Shown here one piece after another: positions 1 to 8,938 of a stretch of 64,000 bases of DNA. Numbering within the stretch: the first letter of the stretch is position 1; each line of letters opens with the position of its first letter. The stretch spans positions 62,001 through 126,000 of the forward strand of contig NZ_LJTC01000005.1 of assembly GCF_001306915.1 (NCBI RefSeq). The letters are read 5' to 3'. The position numbers and the translations under genes were made by a program. The stretch comes from Pseudoalteromonas lipolytica. Its GTDB lineage: Bacteria > Pseudomonadota > Gammaproteobacteria > Enterobacterales > Alteromonadaceae. The notes beneath the pieces were generated by a model. That model ran no database searches. It was not told the origin of the DNA and saw only the letters and a program-made list of their open reading frames with translations.

Positions 1-814
1 AACCAGCAATGTTATCTAGGGTCAAAAAGCCCACCAAAAAACTACCAATCGCCACTTCTGCGCCCACATACACAAAAATACCTACAGCACCTAAAATGAG
101 GTGGCGGTAACGCCAAACACTGCCTAAATCAACAAAATCTTCTAAATCTTGATGTGCCGCTTCGCTATCACTTTCTTTACCTAGTTTTGGCAGTTTTAAA
201 AATGCAAAGATAACCGCAAGTACCAACAAGCTTAACGACAACATTAAATAAGGGAGTTTCACTTCTTCTGCGGTGGCTTGACTAACCTCAGATAGAATTA
301 ACCAACCACCAAAAATTGGTGCAACCGTGGTTCCTAACGAGTTAAATGCTTGTGTCATAGTCAAACGCGAAGATGCTGTTTTTTGCGGACCAAGTACACT
401 TACATAAGGATTGGCAGATACTTGTAAAATCGTGATGCCCGAGGCAAGGACAAACAAGGCTAGTAAAAATAATTCGTACACATGGGCAACCGCAGCTGGG
501 TAAAACAGCGCACACCCCGCGGCTGCGACCACTAAGCCAACCACGATACCAAACTGGTAGCCAATACGACTGACCAACTTTCCAGCAGGGATCGACATCA
601 CAAAATACGCACCAAAGAAGCAAAACTGAATGAGCATAGCCTGCGTATAGTTAAGTGAAAACATACCTTTTAAATAAGGGATTAAAATGTCATTCAGACA
701 GGTTATGAATCCCCACATAAAAAATAATGTGGTCAATGATGCCAGCGCAAAGTGCTGCTTAGGCATATCTGCTTGGCTTGCAGCAGCCGACACAGGGGTT
801 GAAACATGAGCCAT
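1..814 (-). CDS. GluP/FucP-type MFS sugar permease (3' end beyond window)
   Basis: The leftward frame is open from an ATG at 814 to the window edge, giving about 271 residues of the N-terminal two thirds. The protein has a short polar N-terminus, then [16 protein letters not shown], a hallmark of the fucose/glucose/galactose:H+ symporter branch of the MFS (FucP, GluP, NagP). Hydrophobic segments alternate regularly, and [12 protein letters not shown] near the middle is also typical of the family. It should import a monosaccharide across the inner membrane. It is divergent from the beta-glucosidase and shares a region with two LacI-type operators, so it probably takes up glucose or a related sugar and is co-regulated with the locus. 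The exact sugar cannot be told from sequence. Confidence 0.9.
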   Translation of the reverse strand, partial: MAHVSTPVSAAASQADMPKQHFALASLTTLFFMWGFITCLNDILIPYLKGMFSLNYTQAMLIQFCFFGAYFVMSIPAGKLVSRIGYQFGIVVGLVVAAAGCALFYPAAVAHVYELFLLALFVLASGITILQVSANPYVSVLGPQKTASSRLTMTQAFNSLGTTVAPIFGGWLILSEVSQATAEEVKLPYLMLSLSLLVLAVIFAFLKLPKLGKESDSEAAHQDLEDFVDLGSVWRYRHLILGAVGIFVYVGAEVAIGSFLVGFLTLDNIAG

Positions 815-910
815 AATTTTCTTCTCTAGTTAATTATATTTATCAGTTTGTTACAGCAAGGTTTAATACTTAATCACTAACAGCAAATAGCGAAATATGT
901 TGCAACATTA

Positions 911-928
911 AATGTAAGCGCTTACATT
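911..928. promoter_or_regulatory. LacI-family operator 1 (palindrome)
   Basis: AATGTAAGCGCTTACATT is a perfect 18-bp palindrome in the divergent region. Its core TGTAAGCGCTTACA matches the usual LacI-family operator pattern with a central CG. The LacI-type gene at 3752 is the obvious candidate regulator. Confidence 0.85.
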
Positions 929-970
929 TATAACATATAAATCATATTTAGCAATTTATTTGCAGAAAAA

Positions 971-986
971 TTGTAAGCGCTTACAA
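971..986. promoter_or_regulatory. LacI-family operator 2 (palindrome)
   Basis: TTGTAAGCGCTTACAA is a perfect 16-bp palindrome with the same TGTAAGCGCTTACA core as operator 1. The two centres are 59 bp apart. One copy may serve each divergent promoter, or the pair may support looping; this is inference. Confidence 0.85.
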
Positions 987-1045
987 CTGAGTCTAAGCTC
1001 TAATTTACTAAGCCTTACACTTAACCCGAAGGACGAGTATCTACT

Positions 1046-2374
1046 GTGTATAAATCAATTTCACTGTTACCAGATTCATCTTTACTCAAGCCCGAGTTCA
1101 CGTTCGGTGTGGCAACAGCTTCATTTCAGATTGAAGGGGCACGCGATAAGCGCCTTGATTGTATCTGGGATACATTTTGCGAAAAGCCTGGCGCTATTGC
1201 TGACCAAAGCCATGGCGATGTAGCTTGTGACCATGTTGCACGTTGGCAGCAAGATGTCGAGATGATTGCAGATTTGGCTGTCGATGCTTACCGCTTATCT
1301 ATTTCGTGGCCAAGGGTCATGCAGCAAGATGGCTCGGTTAACGAGCAAGGTATGGCGTTTTATGTTCAGTTATTAACGGCTTTAAAAGCGCGTAACATAA
1401 AAACCTATGTCACCTTATATCACTGGGATTTACCTCAATACCTTGAAGATAATGGCGGCTGGTTAAATCGCGAAACAGCCTATAAATTTAAAGACTATGC
1501 CGAACTTGTTACTCAACATTTAGGCCATTTGGTTGATTCATTCGCCACCTTGAACGAACCATTTTGTAGCGCTTATTTAGGCTATGAAGTGGGTGTACAT
1601 GCACCTGGCATAAAATCACAACAAGCTGGCCGACAAGCAGCGCACCACTTACTACTCGCCCACGGCCTTGCTATGCAAGTATTACGTAAAAACTGCCCAA
1701 GCACAGAAGCAGGTATCGTATTAAACTTCAGCCCAACGTATCCTTTAACCGAAGATGATAAAAAAGCCGCAGAGCTTGCTGATCAATACCACAATCAATG
1801 GTATATCAAAGCGATTTTAGAAGGTGCTTACCCCTCTTTACTGGATGATTTAGCAGATGAAGTTAAACCAATTATTATTGCTGGCGATATGGCGATTATT
1901 CGTCAAGCCGTCGACTTTATTGGCGTTAACTATTATACCCGCATACACTACAAAAATACCGCTGATGGCTGGTTTGAAGAAGCAAGCCTTACGGATGTTC
2001 GTGTTACCGATATGGGCTGGGAAGTTTATCCACAAGGCTTAACTGAGCTTTTAGTATCATTGCATCAGCAATATGATTTACCAAAAATGTACATTACCGA
2101 AAATGGCGCAGCCATGGCCGACACGCTAGAAAATGGTGAAGTAAACGACATCGAGCGAGTAGATTATTATCACACTCATTTAAATGCAGTGTGTGATGCA
2201 ATTCGCCAAGGCGTCAATATTCAAGGCTACTTTGCGTGGAGCTTAATGGACAACTTTGAGTGGGCCTATGGCTACGAAAAGCGCTTTGGGTTAGTTTATA
2301 TTGACTACCAAAGCCAACAACGCATTTTAAAAGAAAGCGCAAAACAATATCGCGCGCTACTCAAACAGCGATAA
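1046..2374 (+). CDS. bglA: GH1 family beta-glucosidase
   Basis: This 442-residue enzyme hydrolyses terminal beta-glucosides, such as cellobiose, in the cytoplasm. It has the GH1 features in order: FGVATASFQIEG near residue 20, acid/base motif TLNEP with E171, NYYTR near 295, and nucleophile motif YITENG with E352, followed by WSLMDNFEW. The length is normal for GH1, and no signal peptide is visible. The start is a GTG at 1046 preceded by the purine-rich GAAGGACGAG about ten bases upstream; no better ATG exists in frame. It is the first gene of a rightward operon with the GPH symporter 24 bp downstream and the LacI regulator, under the two upstream operators. True substrate preference (glucoside versus galactoside) is unknown. 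Confidence 0.95.
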   Translation: MYKSISLLPDSSLLKPEFTFGVATASFQIEGARDKRLDCIWDTFCEKPGAIADQSHGDVACDHVARWQQDVEMIADLAVDAYRLSISWPRVMQQDGSVNEQGMAFYVQLLTALKARNIKTYVTLYHWDLPQYLEDNGGWLNRETAYKFKDYAELVTQHLGHLVDSFATLNEPFCSAYLGYEVGVHAPGIKSQQAGRQAAHHLLLAHGLAMQVLRKNCPSTEAGIVLNFSPTYPLTEDDKKAAELADQYHNQWYIKAILEGAYPSLLDDLADEVKPIIIAGDMAIIRQAVDFIGVNYYTRIHYKNTADGWFEEASLTDVRVTDMGWEVYPQGLTELLVSLHQQYDLPKMYITENGAAMADTLENGEVNDIERVDYYHTHLNAVCDAIRQGVNIQGYFAWSLMDNFEWAYGYEKRFGLVYIDYQSQQRILKESAKQYRALLKQR

Positions 2375-2398
2375 AAATAACAACAATCGAGAACACAC

Positions 2399-3730
2399 AT
2401 GCTGACAAAAAGAGAAAAAATAGCCTACGGATTAGGCGACACAGCAAGTAATATCATCTTTCAAACGGTGATGTTATTTTTAACTTTTTTCTATACTGAT
2501 ATCTTTGGTATTTCACCCGCGATTGTTGGCACCTTGTTTTTGGTGGTGAGAGTCGTTGATGCCATCACCGACCCATTAATGGGAGCCTTAACCGATTCAA
2601 CTCGCACTAGGTGGGGAAGCTATCGCCCCTACTTACTCTGGCTCGCTTTACCATTTGGGGTGATCAGCATGATCACCTTCACCACACCAGATCTACCTGA
2701 GTCAGGCAAAGTCATTTACGCCTTTGTCACTTACACTTTGCTGATGCTGGTGTACACCGCGATTAACATTCCTTACTCAGCGTTAGGTGGGGTATTAAGT
2801 GGCGACCCGAAAGAGCGAGTATCCATTCAATCTTATCGCTTTGTGTTTGGTATGCTGGGCGGCTTAATTGTCAGTGCCTGTACTTTGCCTTTGGTAAACT
2901 GGCTTGGCAAAGGTGATAACGCTACGGGCTACCAACTCACGATGGCCCTGATGAGCGGCTTAGGTGTGATCTTATTTTTGATTTGTTTTCGCTTTACCAA
3001 AGAGCGCGTAGCGGCGCATAACAGCTCATCGTTGAGCTGGAAAACCCGCATGAACACGCTATGGCAAAATGGCCCATTTAAAGTATTGTGCTTTGCTGCA
3101 TTTATGCTGTTATCCAGTATGGTACTGCGCACCACCCTTGCCATTTACTATGTAAAATATGTACTTGGTGAAGCCGAGCTGGTCACCTACTTTGTTACCA
3201 TCGGCATGATAGGTAATATTCTGGGCTGTGCCTGTGCAAACCCTCTTAGTAAACGCGTTGATAAAAAAACCGCCTATATTCGTTTGCAATACATCTCTGC
3301 GGCAATTAGTTGCGTGGCATTTTGGTTGCCAGGCGAACAACTTGCACTTGCCTTTGCGGTGTACTTTTTGTGGTGTTTTTTCACGCAAATGGCAACTCCG
3401 TTACTGTGGGCAAAAATGGCCGACACCATAGATTATGGGCAATGGAAAACCGGTGAAAGGCTAACAGGCCTAGTCTACGCAAGCGTGGTCTTTTTTATTA
3501 AGCTTGGCCTTGCTCTTGGCGGTGCCATTGCAGGTTGGTTATTGGCATTTTATGGCTATGAAGCCAATACCGAACTCAGTGAACACACGCTCTCGGGTAT
3601 CTTAATTTCATTTACCCTTTACCCAGCAATAGGTAGTATGCTTGTCGCATTTATCATGAAAAGGTATATTCTTGATAATCAAACGGTTGAGCGGATCAGT
3701 GCCGATTTATCGTTAAAAAAGCATCCATAA
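2399..3730 (+). CDS. GPH-family sugar:cation symporter (MelB/XynP type)
   Basis: The product is a 443-residue inner-membrane transporter of the glycoside-pentoside-hexuronide:cation symporter family. The N-terminus (KREKIAYGLGDTASNIIFQ) and the loop DPLMGALTDSTRTRWGSYRP are diagnostic: the family keeps an aspartate-rich first helix pair and an R-W-G-x-[FY]-R-P loop. About twelve hydrophobic segments are visible. It lies between the beta-glucosidase and the LacI regulator, so it most likely imports the beta-glucoside that the GH1 enzyme cleaves. The permease at the left edge would then handle a monosaccharide. An SD-like GAGAAC precedes the ATG. Confidence 0.92.
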   Translation: MLTKREKIAYGLGDTASNIIFQTVMLFLTFFYTDIFGISPAIVGTLFLVVRVVDAITDPLMGALTDSTRTRWGSYRPYLLWLALPFGVISMITFTTPDLPESGKVIYAFVTYTLLMLVYTAINIPYSALGGVLSGDPKERVSIQSYRFVFGMLGGLIVSACTLPLVNWLGKGDNATGYQLTMALMSGLGVILFLICFRFTKERVAAHNSSSLSWKTRMNTLWQNGPFKVLCFAAFMLLSSMVLRTTLAIYYVKYVLGEAELVTYFVTIGMIGNILGCACANPLSKRVDKKTAYIRLQYISAAISCVAFWLPGEQLALAFAVYFLWCFFTQMATPLLWAKMADTIDYGQWKTGERLTGLVYASVVFFIKLGLALGGAIAGWLLAFYGYEANTELSEHTLSGILISFTLYPAIGSMLVAFIMKRYILDNQTVERISADLSLKKHP

Positions 3731-3751
3731 CTTTGTTTAAAAAGGAATAAC

Positions 3752-4750
3752 ATGGCCACCATTTACGAGGTGTCGAAACTTGCAGGCGTTTCTCTTGCAA
3801 CCGTTTCGCGAGTAATGAACAACAATGCAAATGTCAGTGATGCAACACGTAAAAAGGTCACTGCCGCAATGGATGAGCTTGGCTATAGACCTAACTCAAT
3901 TGCTCAGTCACTGGCATCAAATTGCTCGAACAGTGTTGGTCTACTGGTCTCTGAATTACAAGGCCCATTTTACGGGCCTATGATGAGCGGCATTGAAAAT
4001 ACCTTTCGTAATCAAGGCAAACACCTGATTATTGCTGCAGGTCACAGTGATGAAGAACGAGAAAAACAAGGGATTGAATTTTTAATTAGCCGTAACTGCG
4101 ATGCGCTTATTTTGCATGTTGAAGCAGTCAGCGACGACTACCTAATTAAACTTAGCAAAGGCCGTACTCCGTTTGTACTAATCAACCGCTATATCAGCGA
4201 ACTCAGTGACCGCTGCATTTTGCTTAATAATATTAAAGGCGGATATCTAGCGACTAAACATGTTCTAGAACAAGGTCATAAAGACATTGCCTACATCAGT
4301 GGACCAGCTTGGAAGCAAGATGCCAAAGACCGCCTAGAAGGCCACAAACAAGCGCTGGCTGAGTTTAACCTTGAGTTTGATGAAAACCTCTTATTTCAAG
4401 GTGATTTCATGGAAGCGAGCGGTTATGAGGGGTTAAAAGCGCTTCATCAACAAACGCATCCATTCACGGCGCTTATCTGTGCTAATGATGAAATGGCAGT
4501 GGGTGCCATGGCAAGCGCACGTGATTTAGGGCTAACGTTACCTAAGCAATTGTCGATTATGGGCTACGATAACGTGTTTTTCACCCGTCACGTTTACCCA
4601 CAATTAACCACCATTAATTACCCCATAAATGAAATGGGCCGCATGGCTGCTGACTGGGTGTTAAACCAAGTTTATCAAAAACAAACACCGCCGTTACAAA
4701 CGCTATTTGAACCTGAACTTATAGTCAGGCATTCAATTAGTCAGCAATAA
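3752..4750 (+). CDS. LacI-family transcriptional repressor of the beta-glucoside locus
   Basis: This 332-residue regulator has the canonical LacI layout. An N-terminal HTH (TIYEVSKLAGVSLATVSRVM) is followed by the hinge helix with LGYRPNSIAQSLAS near residue 45-58, then a periplasmic-binding-protein-like sensor domain that includes FTALICANDEMAVGAM and ISIMGYDN-like elements. It is the third gene of the operon, 21 bp after the symporter, preceded by AAAAAGGAAT as SD. It probably represses the divergent promoters through the palindromes at 911 and 971 and is released by a glucoside or glucose-derived ligand (inference). Its last 14 bp overlap the 3' end of the convergent hybrid kinase gene. 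Confidence 0.93.
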   Translation: MATIYEVSKLAGVSLATVSRVMNNNANVSDATRKKVTAAMDELGYRPNSIAQSLASNCSNSVGLLVSELQGPFYGPMMSGIENTFRNQGKHLIIAAGHSDEEREKQGIEFLISRNCDALILHVEAVSDDYLIKLSKGRTPFVLINRYISELSDRCILLNNIKGGYLATKHVLEQGHKDIAYISGPAWKQDAKDRLEGHKQALAEFNLEFDENLLFQGDFMEASGYEGLKALHQQTHPFTALICANDEMAVGAMASARDLGLTLPKQLSIMGYDNVFFTRHVYPQLTTINYPINEMGRMAADWVLNQVYQKQTPPLQTLFEPELIVRHSISQQ

Positions 4751-6704
4751 GCTCGGATAACAAGCCAAGATTAATCGGTTTTAACAGCACTTGTTCTATA
4801 TCAAGTTGTTTAATTCTTTCTGGCTCTGGTTCGGCGCCACTTACAATGACTAATTTTAAGTCGGGGTGGCGCTGTTTAATTTCTTTTGCTAAATCTAGCC
4901 CTCCACCATCAGGCAAATGCATATCCAGTAATACTTTAGCAAAATTTTGGTCGTCACTAAGTGTCTCAAGACACGCAGCACAACTTGGCGCTATGACAGT
5001 TTCAACACCTAAGCTTTCAAGCAATAATTGGGTAATCTGTGCTGCATCACTATCGTCTTCAACCAATAAATAACGCGTGCTTTGGTTGGTCATTTCAGGG
5101 CTGTCGTCTTGCTCAACCACAGGTGCAGTATTGCCTTCGCAAATGTAATGATTAAGCACTTGGTAAAGCAACCCAGAATCAACCGGCTTGGCAATCATAT
5201 CGTTAAAACCAAGTGCGCTTAACTCAGTTTTCACCCCTTTCATGGTGGCTGCAGTAAGCGCGATAATTGGCCCTTGATAACCCATTTTACGAAGTTCAAT
5301 AGTGGCTTCTTTACCGCCCATAACCGGCATATGCAAATCAATAAAAACAATATCAAAAGGCTCACCCGCTTGTTCTGCACTAGCGACTTTCTCAATAGCT
5401 TGTTTACCGTGTTCTGCGTATTCCACTTCAGCACCGGTCATAGTGATCATATGACCTACTAGGTTACGTAAATCTTTTAAGTCGTCGACCACTAATACCC
5501 GACCACTGGTTTCAAGGGTGGCTAATTTTTGTTGGCAATCTGGGTTTGAATCAAAACGCAGTACTTGGCGCTCAACATCACGAATGTTGCCCGGGTAGAT
5601 AGAAAGGGTAAATTCTGAGCCCACGCCTTGCGTAGACTCAAGCTCAATAGAGCCTTGCATTCGACTAAGTAGCTCAGAACAAATGGCGAGGCCAAGCCCT
5701 GCTCCACCCACATCTCGGGATTCTACATCGGCAATTTGTTCAAATGGTTTAAAGATCAAAGCTTGTTTTTCGGCTGGGATTCCAAGACCTGTGTCTTTAA
5801 TACTAAAAAACAGCATTTCGCGCTCATTAACCCAAGCAGTCCAAGCACGCACTGTGATCTCGCCTTGGTTAGTAAACTTAATTGCATTGTTGATGATGTT
5901 AATTAGGATTTGGCGTAACCGCGTCGCGTCTGTGTTGACAACTAAAGGTAAGGCTTGCTGAGATTCAAATTTAAGTGTTAAGCCTTTATCGACCGCTGAG
6001 ACGCGCATTAAGGTATATACGTCCGCCATTAGGCTATCTAAATTGACATCACTGCAATTGAGCTCAAGTTTATCAGCAGCAATTTTTGATAGGTCGAGCA
6101 CGTCATTAAGTAAGCTCAGTAGATGCTTACCATTTCGGTAAATCACACCCAGCTCGTTTTGAGCATGCTGGTTCTTACCACTTTGCATTAGTAACTCGGT
6201 ATAACCCAAGATAGATGACAGAGGCGTACGTAACTCATGGCTTAAATGCGCCAAAAAACGGTCTTTAGAACGGTTTTCTGCTTCGGCTTTTAAGCGTTCA
6301 ACACGCTCATCTTCAACATCTCGTCGTGCTAACGCATAACGAATAGCGCGGGCAAAGCGGCTAGAGTTCATCTCGTTTTTAACAAGGTAATCAACCGCAC
6401 CGGCATCAAGCGCTGCAGAATCGAGTGCTTCATCTGATTGTCCGGTAAGCATGATAATCGGACCGCGAAAACCATTATCAACGGCCCGTTTTAGCACTTC
6501 GAGGCCATCAGAGGCACCTAAACGATAATCTAACAAACAAATATCATGCTTGTTTTCGCTCAGCACACTGATGGCCTGTTCAGGGCAACTTAACCACTCA
6601 ACATCGAATGTATGGGAACCTAATTGCTCTAGGTAGTCGCAAGTAAGAATATAATCGTCTTCGTCGTCTTCTACTAAGAGTAATCGGGTTACCTTATCTA
6701 ACAT
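4737..6704 (-). CDS. Hybrid histidine kinase, REC-HisKA-HATPase-REC-REC
   Basis: This 655-residue soluble signalling protein lacks membrane segments. Domains in order: receiver 1 (LLLVEDDEDD, phospho-acceptor D59 in CLLDYRLG), HisKA with H156 in LSHELRTPLSS, HATPase_c with N-box NIINNAIKF, G1 DTGLGIP and G2 GGAGLGLAI, receiver 2 (VLVVDDLKD, acceptor in IDLHMPVMGG), and receiver 3 (YLLVEDDSD, acceptor in LDMHLPDGGG). The N-terminal receiver makes it a kinase that answers another kinase, consistent with a phosphorelay with the CHASE3 kinase and the lone receiver encoded just upstream in the same operon. No DNA-binding output is present. It ends with a 14-bp convergent overlap with the LacI gene. 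Confidence 0.95.
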   Translation of the reverse strand: MLDKVTRLLLVEDDEDDYILTCDYLEQLGSHTFDVEWLSCPEQAISVLSENKHDICLLDYRLGASDGLEVLKRAVDNGFRGPIIMLTGQSDEALDSAALDAGAVDYLVKNEMNSSRFARAIRYALARRDVEDERVERLKAEAENRSKDRFLAHLSHELRTPLSSILGYTELLMQSGKNQHAQNELGVIYRNGKHLLSLLNDVLDLSKIAADKLELNCSDVNLDSLMADVYTLMRVSAVDKGLTLKFESQQALPLVVNTDATRLRQILINIINNAIKFTNQGEITVRAWTAWVNEREMLFFSIKDTGLGIPAEKQALIFKPFEQIADVESRDVGGAGLGLAICSELLSRMQGSIELESTQGVGSEFTLSIYPGNIRDVERQVLRFDSNPDCQQKLATLETSGRVLVVDDLKDLRNLVGHMITMTGAEVEYAEHGKQAIEKVASAEQAGEPFDIVFIDLHMPVMGGKEATIELRKMGYQGPIIALTAATMKGVKTELSALGFNDMIAKPVDSGLLYQVLNHYICEGNTAPVVEQDDSPEMTNQSTRYLLVEDDSDAAQITQLLLESLGVETVIAPSCAACLETLSDDQNFAKVLLDMHLPDGGGLDLAKEIKQRHPDLKLVIVSGAEPEPERIKQLDIEQVLLKPINLGLLSELIAD

Positions 6705-6754
6705 TCTTATTCCTTATAGCAATTTGCTTAATAAAATATTATCGCAAATTGGAA

Positions 6755-7216
6755 TTAATCGTTCTGTGGTGTTGGCAGCTCTACAAACTCTACCCAGTAT
6801 TTCCCTAATGTTTGCATTAACTCGACTAAACCTTCAAAAGTAACTGGCTTAGTAATGTATGATGCAGCCCCTAAGTCGTAGCCTTTAACCATATCTTCTT
6901 CTTGTTTTGATGTAGTTAAAATCACCACCGGAATACCCTTCAAGTTAGGGTTAGCTTTGATTGCTTGTAGAGCTTCACGGCCGTCCATACGCGGCATATT
7001 CAAATCGAGTAAAATCAAGCCCGGGCGCGGTGAGCTTTCTTTTTCACTAAATTTGCCTTTACGCTCAAGGTATTCAAGCAGTTCTACACCGTCTTCAACA
7101 AAAAACAACTCGTTTAATACACGGCTTTCGGCCAATGCATCTTGGGTTAATAAACGATCATCTTCGTCGTCATCAGCCATTAAAATGGTTATTGGTTTAA
7201 CTTTATTAAGTGGCAT
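6755..7216 (-). CDS. Single-domain response regulator (CheY-like/Rcp1-like)
   Basis: This 153-residue protein consists of one receiver domain: acidic pocket ILMADDDEDD, acceptor aspartate in LILLDLNMPRMDG, T in VVILTTSK, and the K of YITKP. There is no output domain. The ATG overlaps the stop of the upstream CHASE3 kinase (TAATG), indicating translational coupling. The long acidic DDDEDDR stretch and the kinase pairing resemble the Rcp1-type receivers that partner phytochrome-like kinases. It probably carries phosphate from the CHASE3 kinase to another relay member, such as the small HisKA-like protein or the hybrid kinase. Confidence 0.95.
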   Translation of the reverse strand: MPLNKVKPITILMADDDEDDRLLTQDALAESRVLNELFFVEDGVELLEYLERKGKFSEKESSPRPGLILLDLNMPRMDGREALQAIKANPNLKGIPVVILTTSKQEEDMVKGYDLGAASYITKPVTFEGLVELMQTLGKYWVEFVELPTPQND

Positions 7217-8739
7217 TACGCCTCTCCTTGTAGTGTGAAAAGCGATGTTTCCACGGGTAATTTAAGAGTGAAGCTTGCACCCTCACCAACGCGACTACTT
7301 GCTGTTATTTCTCCGCCATGACGCTCCACAATACGGCGACAAACCGATAGTCCTATGCCTGTGCCTTTGTATTGCGAACGGCCATGTAACCGCTGGAACG
7401 GAACAAATATTTTTTCTAGGTATTCTTCTGAAAAGCCAATTCCGTTATCTGAAATTGTAATAACTTCCCACTCTACATCAGTGTGATGAACTTCGCTAAA
7501 TTCTGAAATTCGCTGATATGCAATATCAATCACAGGCGCAACATTCTCACGTCTAAACTTTACTGCATTCGACAGAATGTTTAAGAACAACTGTAGCATT
7601 TGACTCGGGTCTGCTTGGATATGCGGTAAGGTATCGAGGTTAACCGTGGTCTCAGATTCTTTTATTGCGATTTCAAGATCATCAAGTACCTCTGCAACGA
7701 CTTCATTCAAATCTGTATCAACAAAGTCCTTACCACGAGTGGTTACGCGTGAGAATTCAAGTAGGTCATTGATTAAATTAGACATACGCTGAGCGGCATT
7801 TTTCATACGATTAATGTAATCAACCCCTTTTTCGCCGAGCTCATCTTTAAACATCTTTTCAAGGCGGTCACTGAAGGCTTGAATCTTACGCAGTGGTTCT
7901 TGTAAATCATGACTTGCAACAAAGGCAAAGTCTTCAAGCTCTCTATTTGAGCGGCTTAGCTCATCTGAATAGATGGTTAACTCTTGCGTACGTTCTGCAA
8001 CCTTTGCAGCCAAGTTTTCGTTTTGTTTTTCAAGGTCAGCTCGGTACTTAGTTTGATTGCGTATGTTGATACGGGTTAACACAAACATACCAATAAGCAG
8101 TAAAGCACTTGTCACTGCAGTAATCGCAAATGTTAACTTCGCTTCGTTTTTAATTTGTGAGAGCTTTGCAAACTGCTCTATTTTAAAATTAAGCTCACGC
8201 ATTTGAATTTCATCAACTCCAGCGCGAATATCTTTATATAAATCACGACCTTGGTCTGTTAATAACAAGCGGCGAGCTTTCACGTCTTTATTTGCAAGAG
8301 CCAGATCGGTGGTTTTAGTCATCACTGCGACTTTATCGTTTACTAAATGAATTAAACGAGCAATGCGGTCTGCTTGACCGGGTATTTCTGAATGCAAGCT
8401 TTTCACAAGCATGATCTGCGCTTGCATTGAAGCGATAGCATCATTGTAAGGCAGTAAATAATCTTCTCGGTCACTAAGAAGATAACCTCGCTGACCTGAC
8501 TCAGCCTGTACTACAGATAAATGTAGCCGCTCTATTGCAGTATTAAGTGAGTTAGTATTATCAAGACTACTTTGTGTTTCTGTTAGAGAGCGAATGCTAT
8601 TGAGGGCTAAAAAAGCATTCGCCACCACGATACACAGCACCACGGCAATAAAGCCAGCCCAACTGACCGCTATTTTTCCTTTTTGTTTTTGCATTTGCTT
8701 CCCAATCAATGAGTGCTCAATCTGCTGCGTGAGTGTCAC
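7216..8739 (-). CDS. CHASE3-domain membrane sensor histidine kinase
   Basis: This 507-residue membrane kinase has TM1 at about residues 25-46 and a periplasmic CHASE3 sensor (about 47-200) containing the diagnostic segment ESGQRGYLLSD. TM2 is at about 204-223. A coiled linker with AERTQEL follows, then HisKA with H277 in ASHDLQEPLRKI and a HATPase domain (NILSNAVKF, SDNGIGF, GTGIGLSVC). The H-box HDLQEPL is the bacteriophytochrome-like subtype that usually signals to a lone receiver, and such a receiver is encoded immediately downstream. The 5' end overlaps the small HisKA-like gene by 23 bp. The signal sensed is unknown. Confidence 0.95.
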   Translation of the reverse strand: MTLTQQIEHSLIGKQMQKQKGKIAVSWAGFIAVVLCIVVANAFLALNSIRSLTETQSSLDNTNSLNTAIERLHLSVVQAESGQRGYLLSDREDYLLPYNDAIASMQAQIMLVKSLHSEIPGQADRIARLIHLVNDKVAVMTKTTDLALANKDVKARRLLLTDQGRDLYKDIRAGVDEIQMRELNFKIEQFAKLSQIKNEAKLTFAITAVTSALLLIGMFVLTRINIRNQTKYRADLEKQNENLAAKVAERTQELTIYSDELSRSNRELEDFAFVASHDLQEPLRKIQAFSDRLEKMFKDELGEKGVDYINRMKNAAQRMSNLINDLLEFSRVTTRGKDFVDTDLNEVVAEVLDDLEIAIKESETTVNLDTLPHIQADPSQMLQLFLNILSNAVKFRRENVAPVIDIAYQRISEFSEVHHTDVEWEVITISDNGIGFSEEYLEKIFVPFQRLHGRSQYKGTGIGLSVCRRIVERHGGEITASSRVGEGASFTLKLPVETSLFTLQGEA

Positions 8740-8926
8740 TTATTTCTTGTAAGTGTTCACTGCACTGCTGACAGTTTGTAATTATTTTATCTAATGCCTC
8801 GAGCGCTTTTTGCTTAGGCATATCATTTTCTAATACGAGCTTAACTAACTCTGCATTCATCGAAATACGGTTTAGCGGTGCACGAGCATCGTGCACCATT
8901 TTTCGTAAAGACTCGTTGTTACTCAT
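8717..8926 (-). CDS. Small stand-alone HisKA/DHp-like protein
   Basis: The product is only 69 residues. It begins with a histidine-kinase H-box-like motif, MVHDARAPLNRISMNAEL, with H12 as putative phospho-acceptor, followed by a second helix (LDKIITNCQQCSEHLQEI). This is the helical hairpin expected for a DHp dimerisation domain, with no ATPase domain. The gene sits between the sigma54-type regulator (12 bp upstream) and the CHASE3 kinase (23 bp overlap), so it is part of the operon and not a random ORF. It could be a phosphotransfer protein or a truncated kinase that modulates its neighbours. The function is inferred only from the motif. Confidence 0.75.
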   Translation of the reverse strand: MSNNESLRKMVHDARAPLNRISMNAELVKLVLENDMPKQKALEALDKIITNCQQCSEHLQEISDTHAAD

Positions 8927-8938
8927 AGCTATCCTTAG

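Noticed and set aside
342-623. Leftward 93-codon frame in the permease
   Set aside because: It is in another frame of the clear GluP/FucP-type permease.
960-1223. Open frame of 87 codons at the start of the beta-glucosidase
   Set aside because: It overlaps the real GH1 frame and an operator, and shows no family resemblance.
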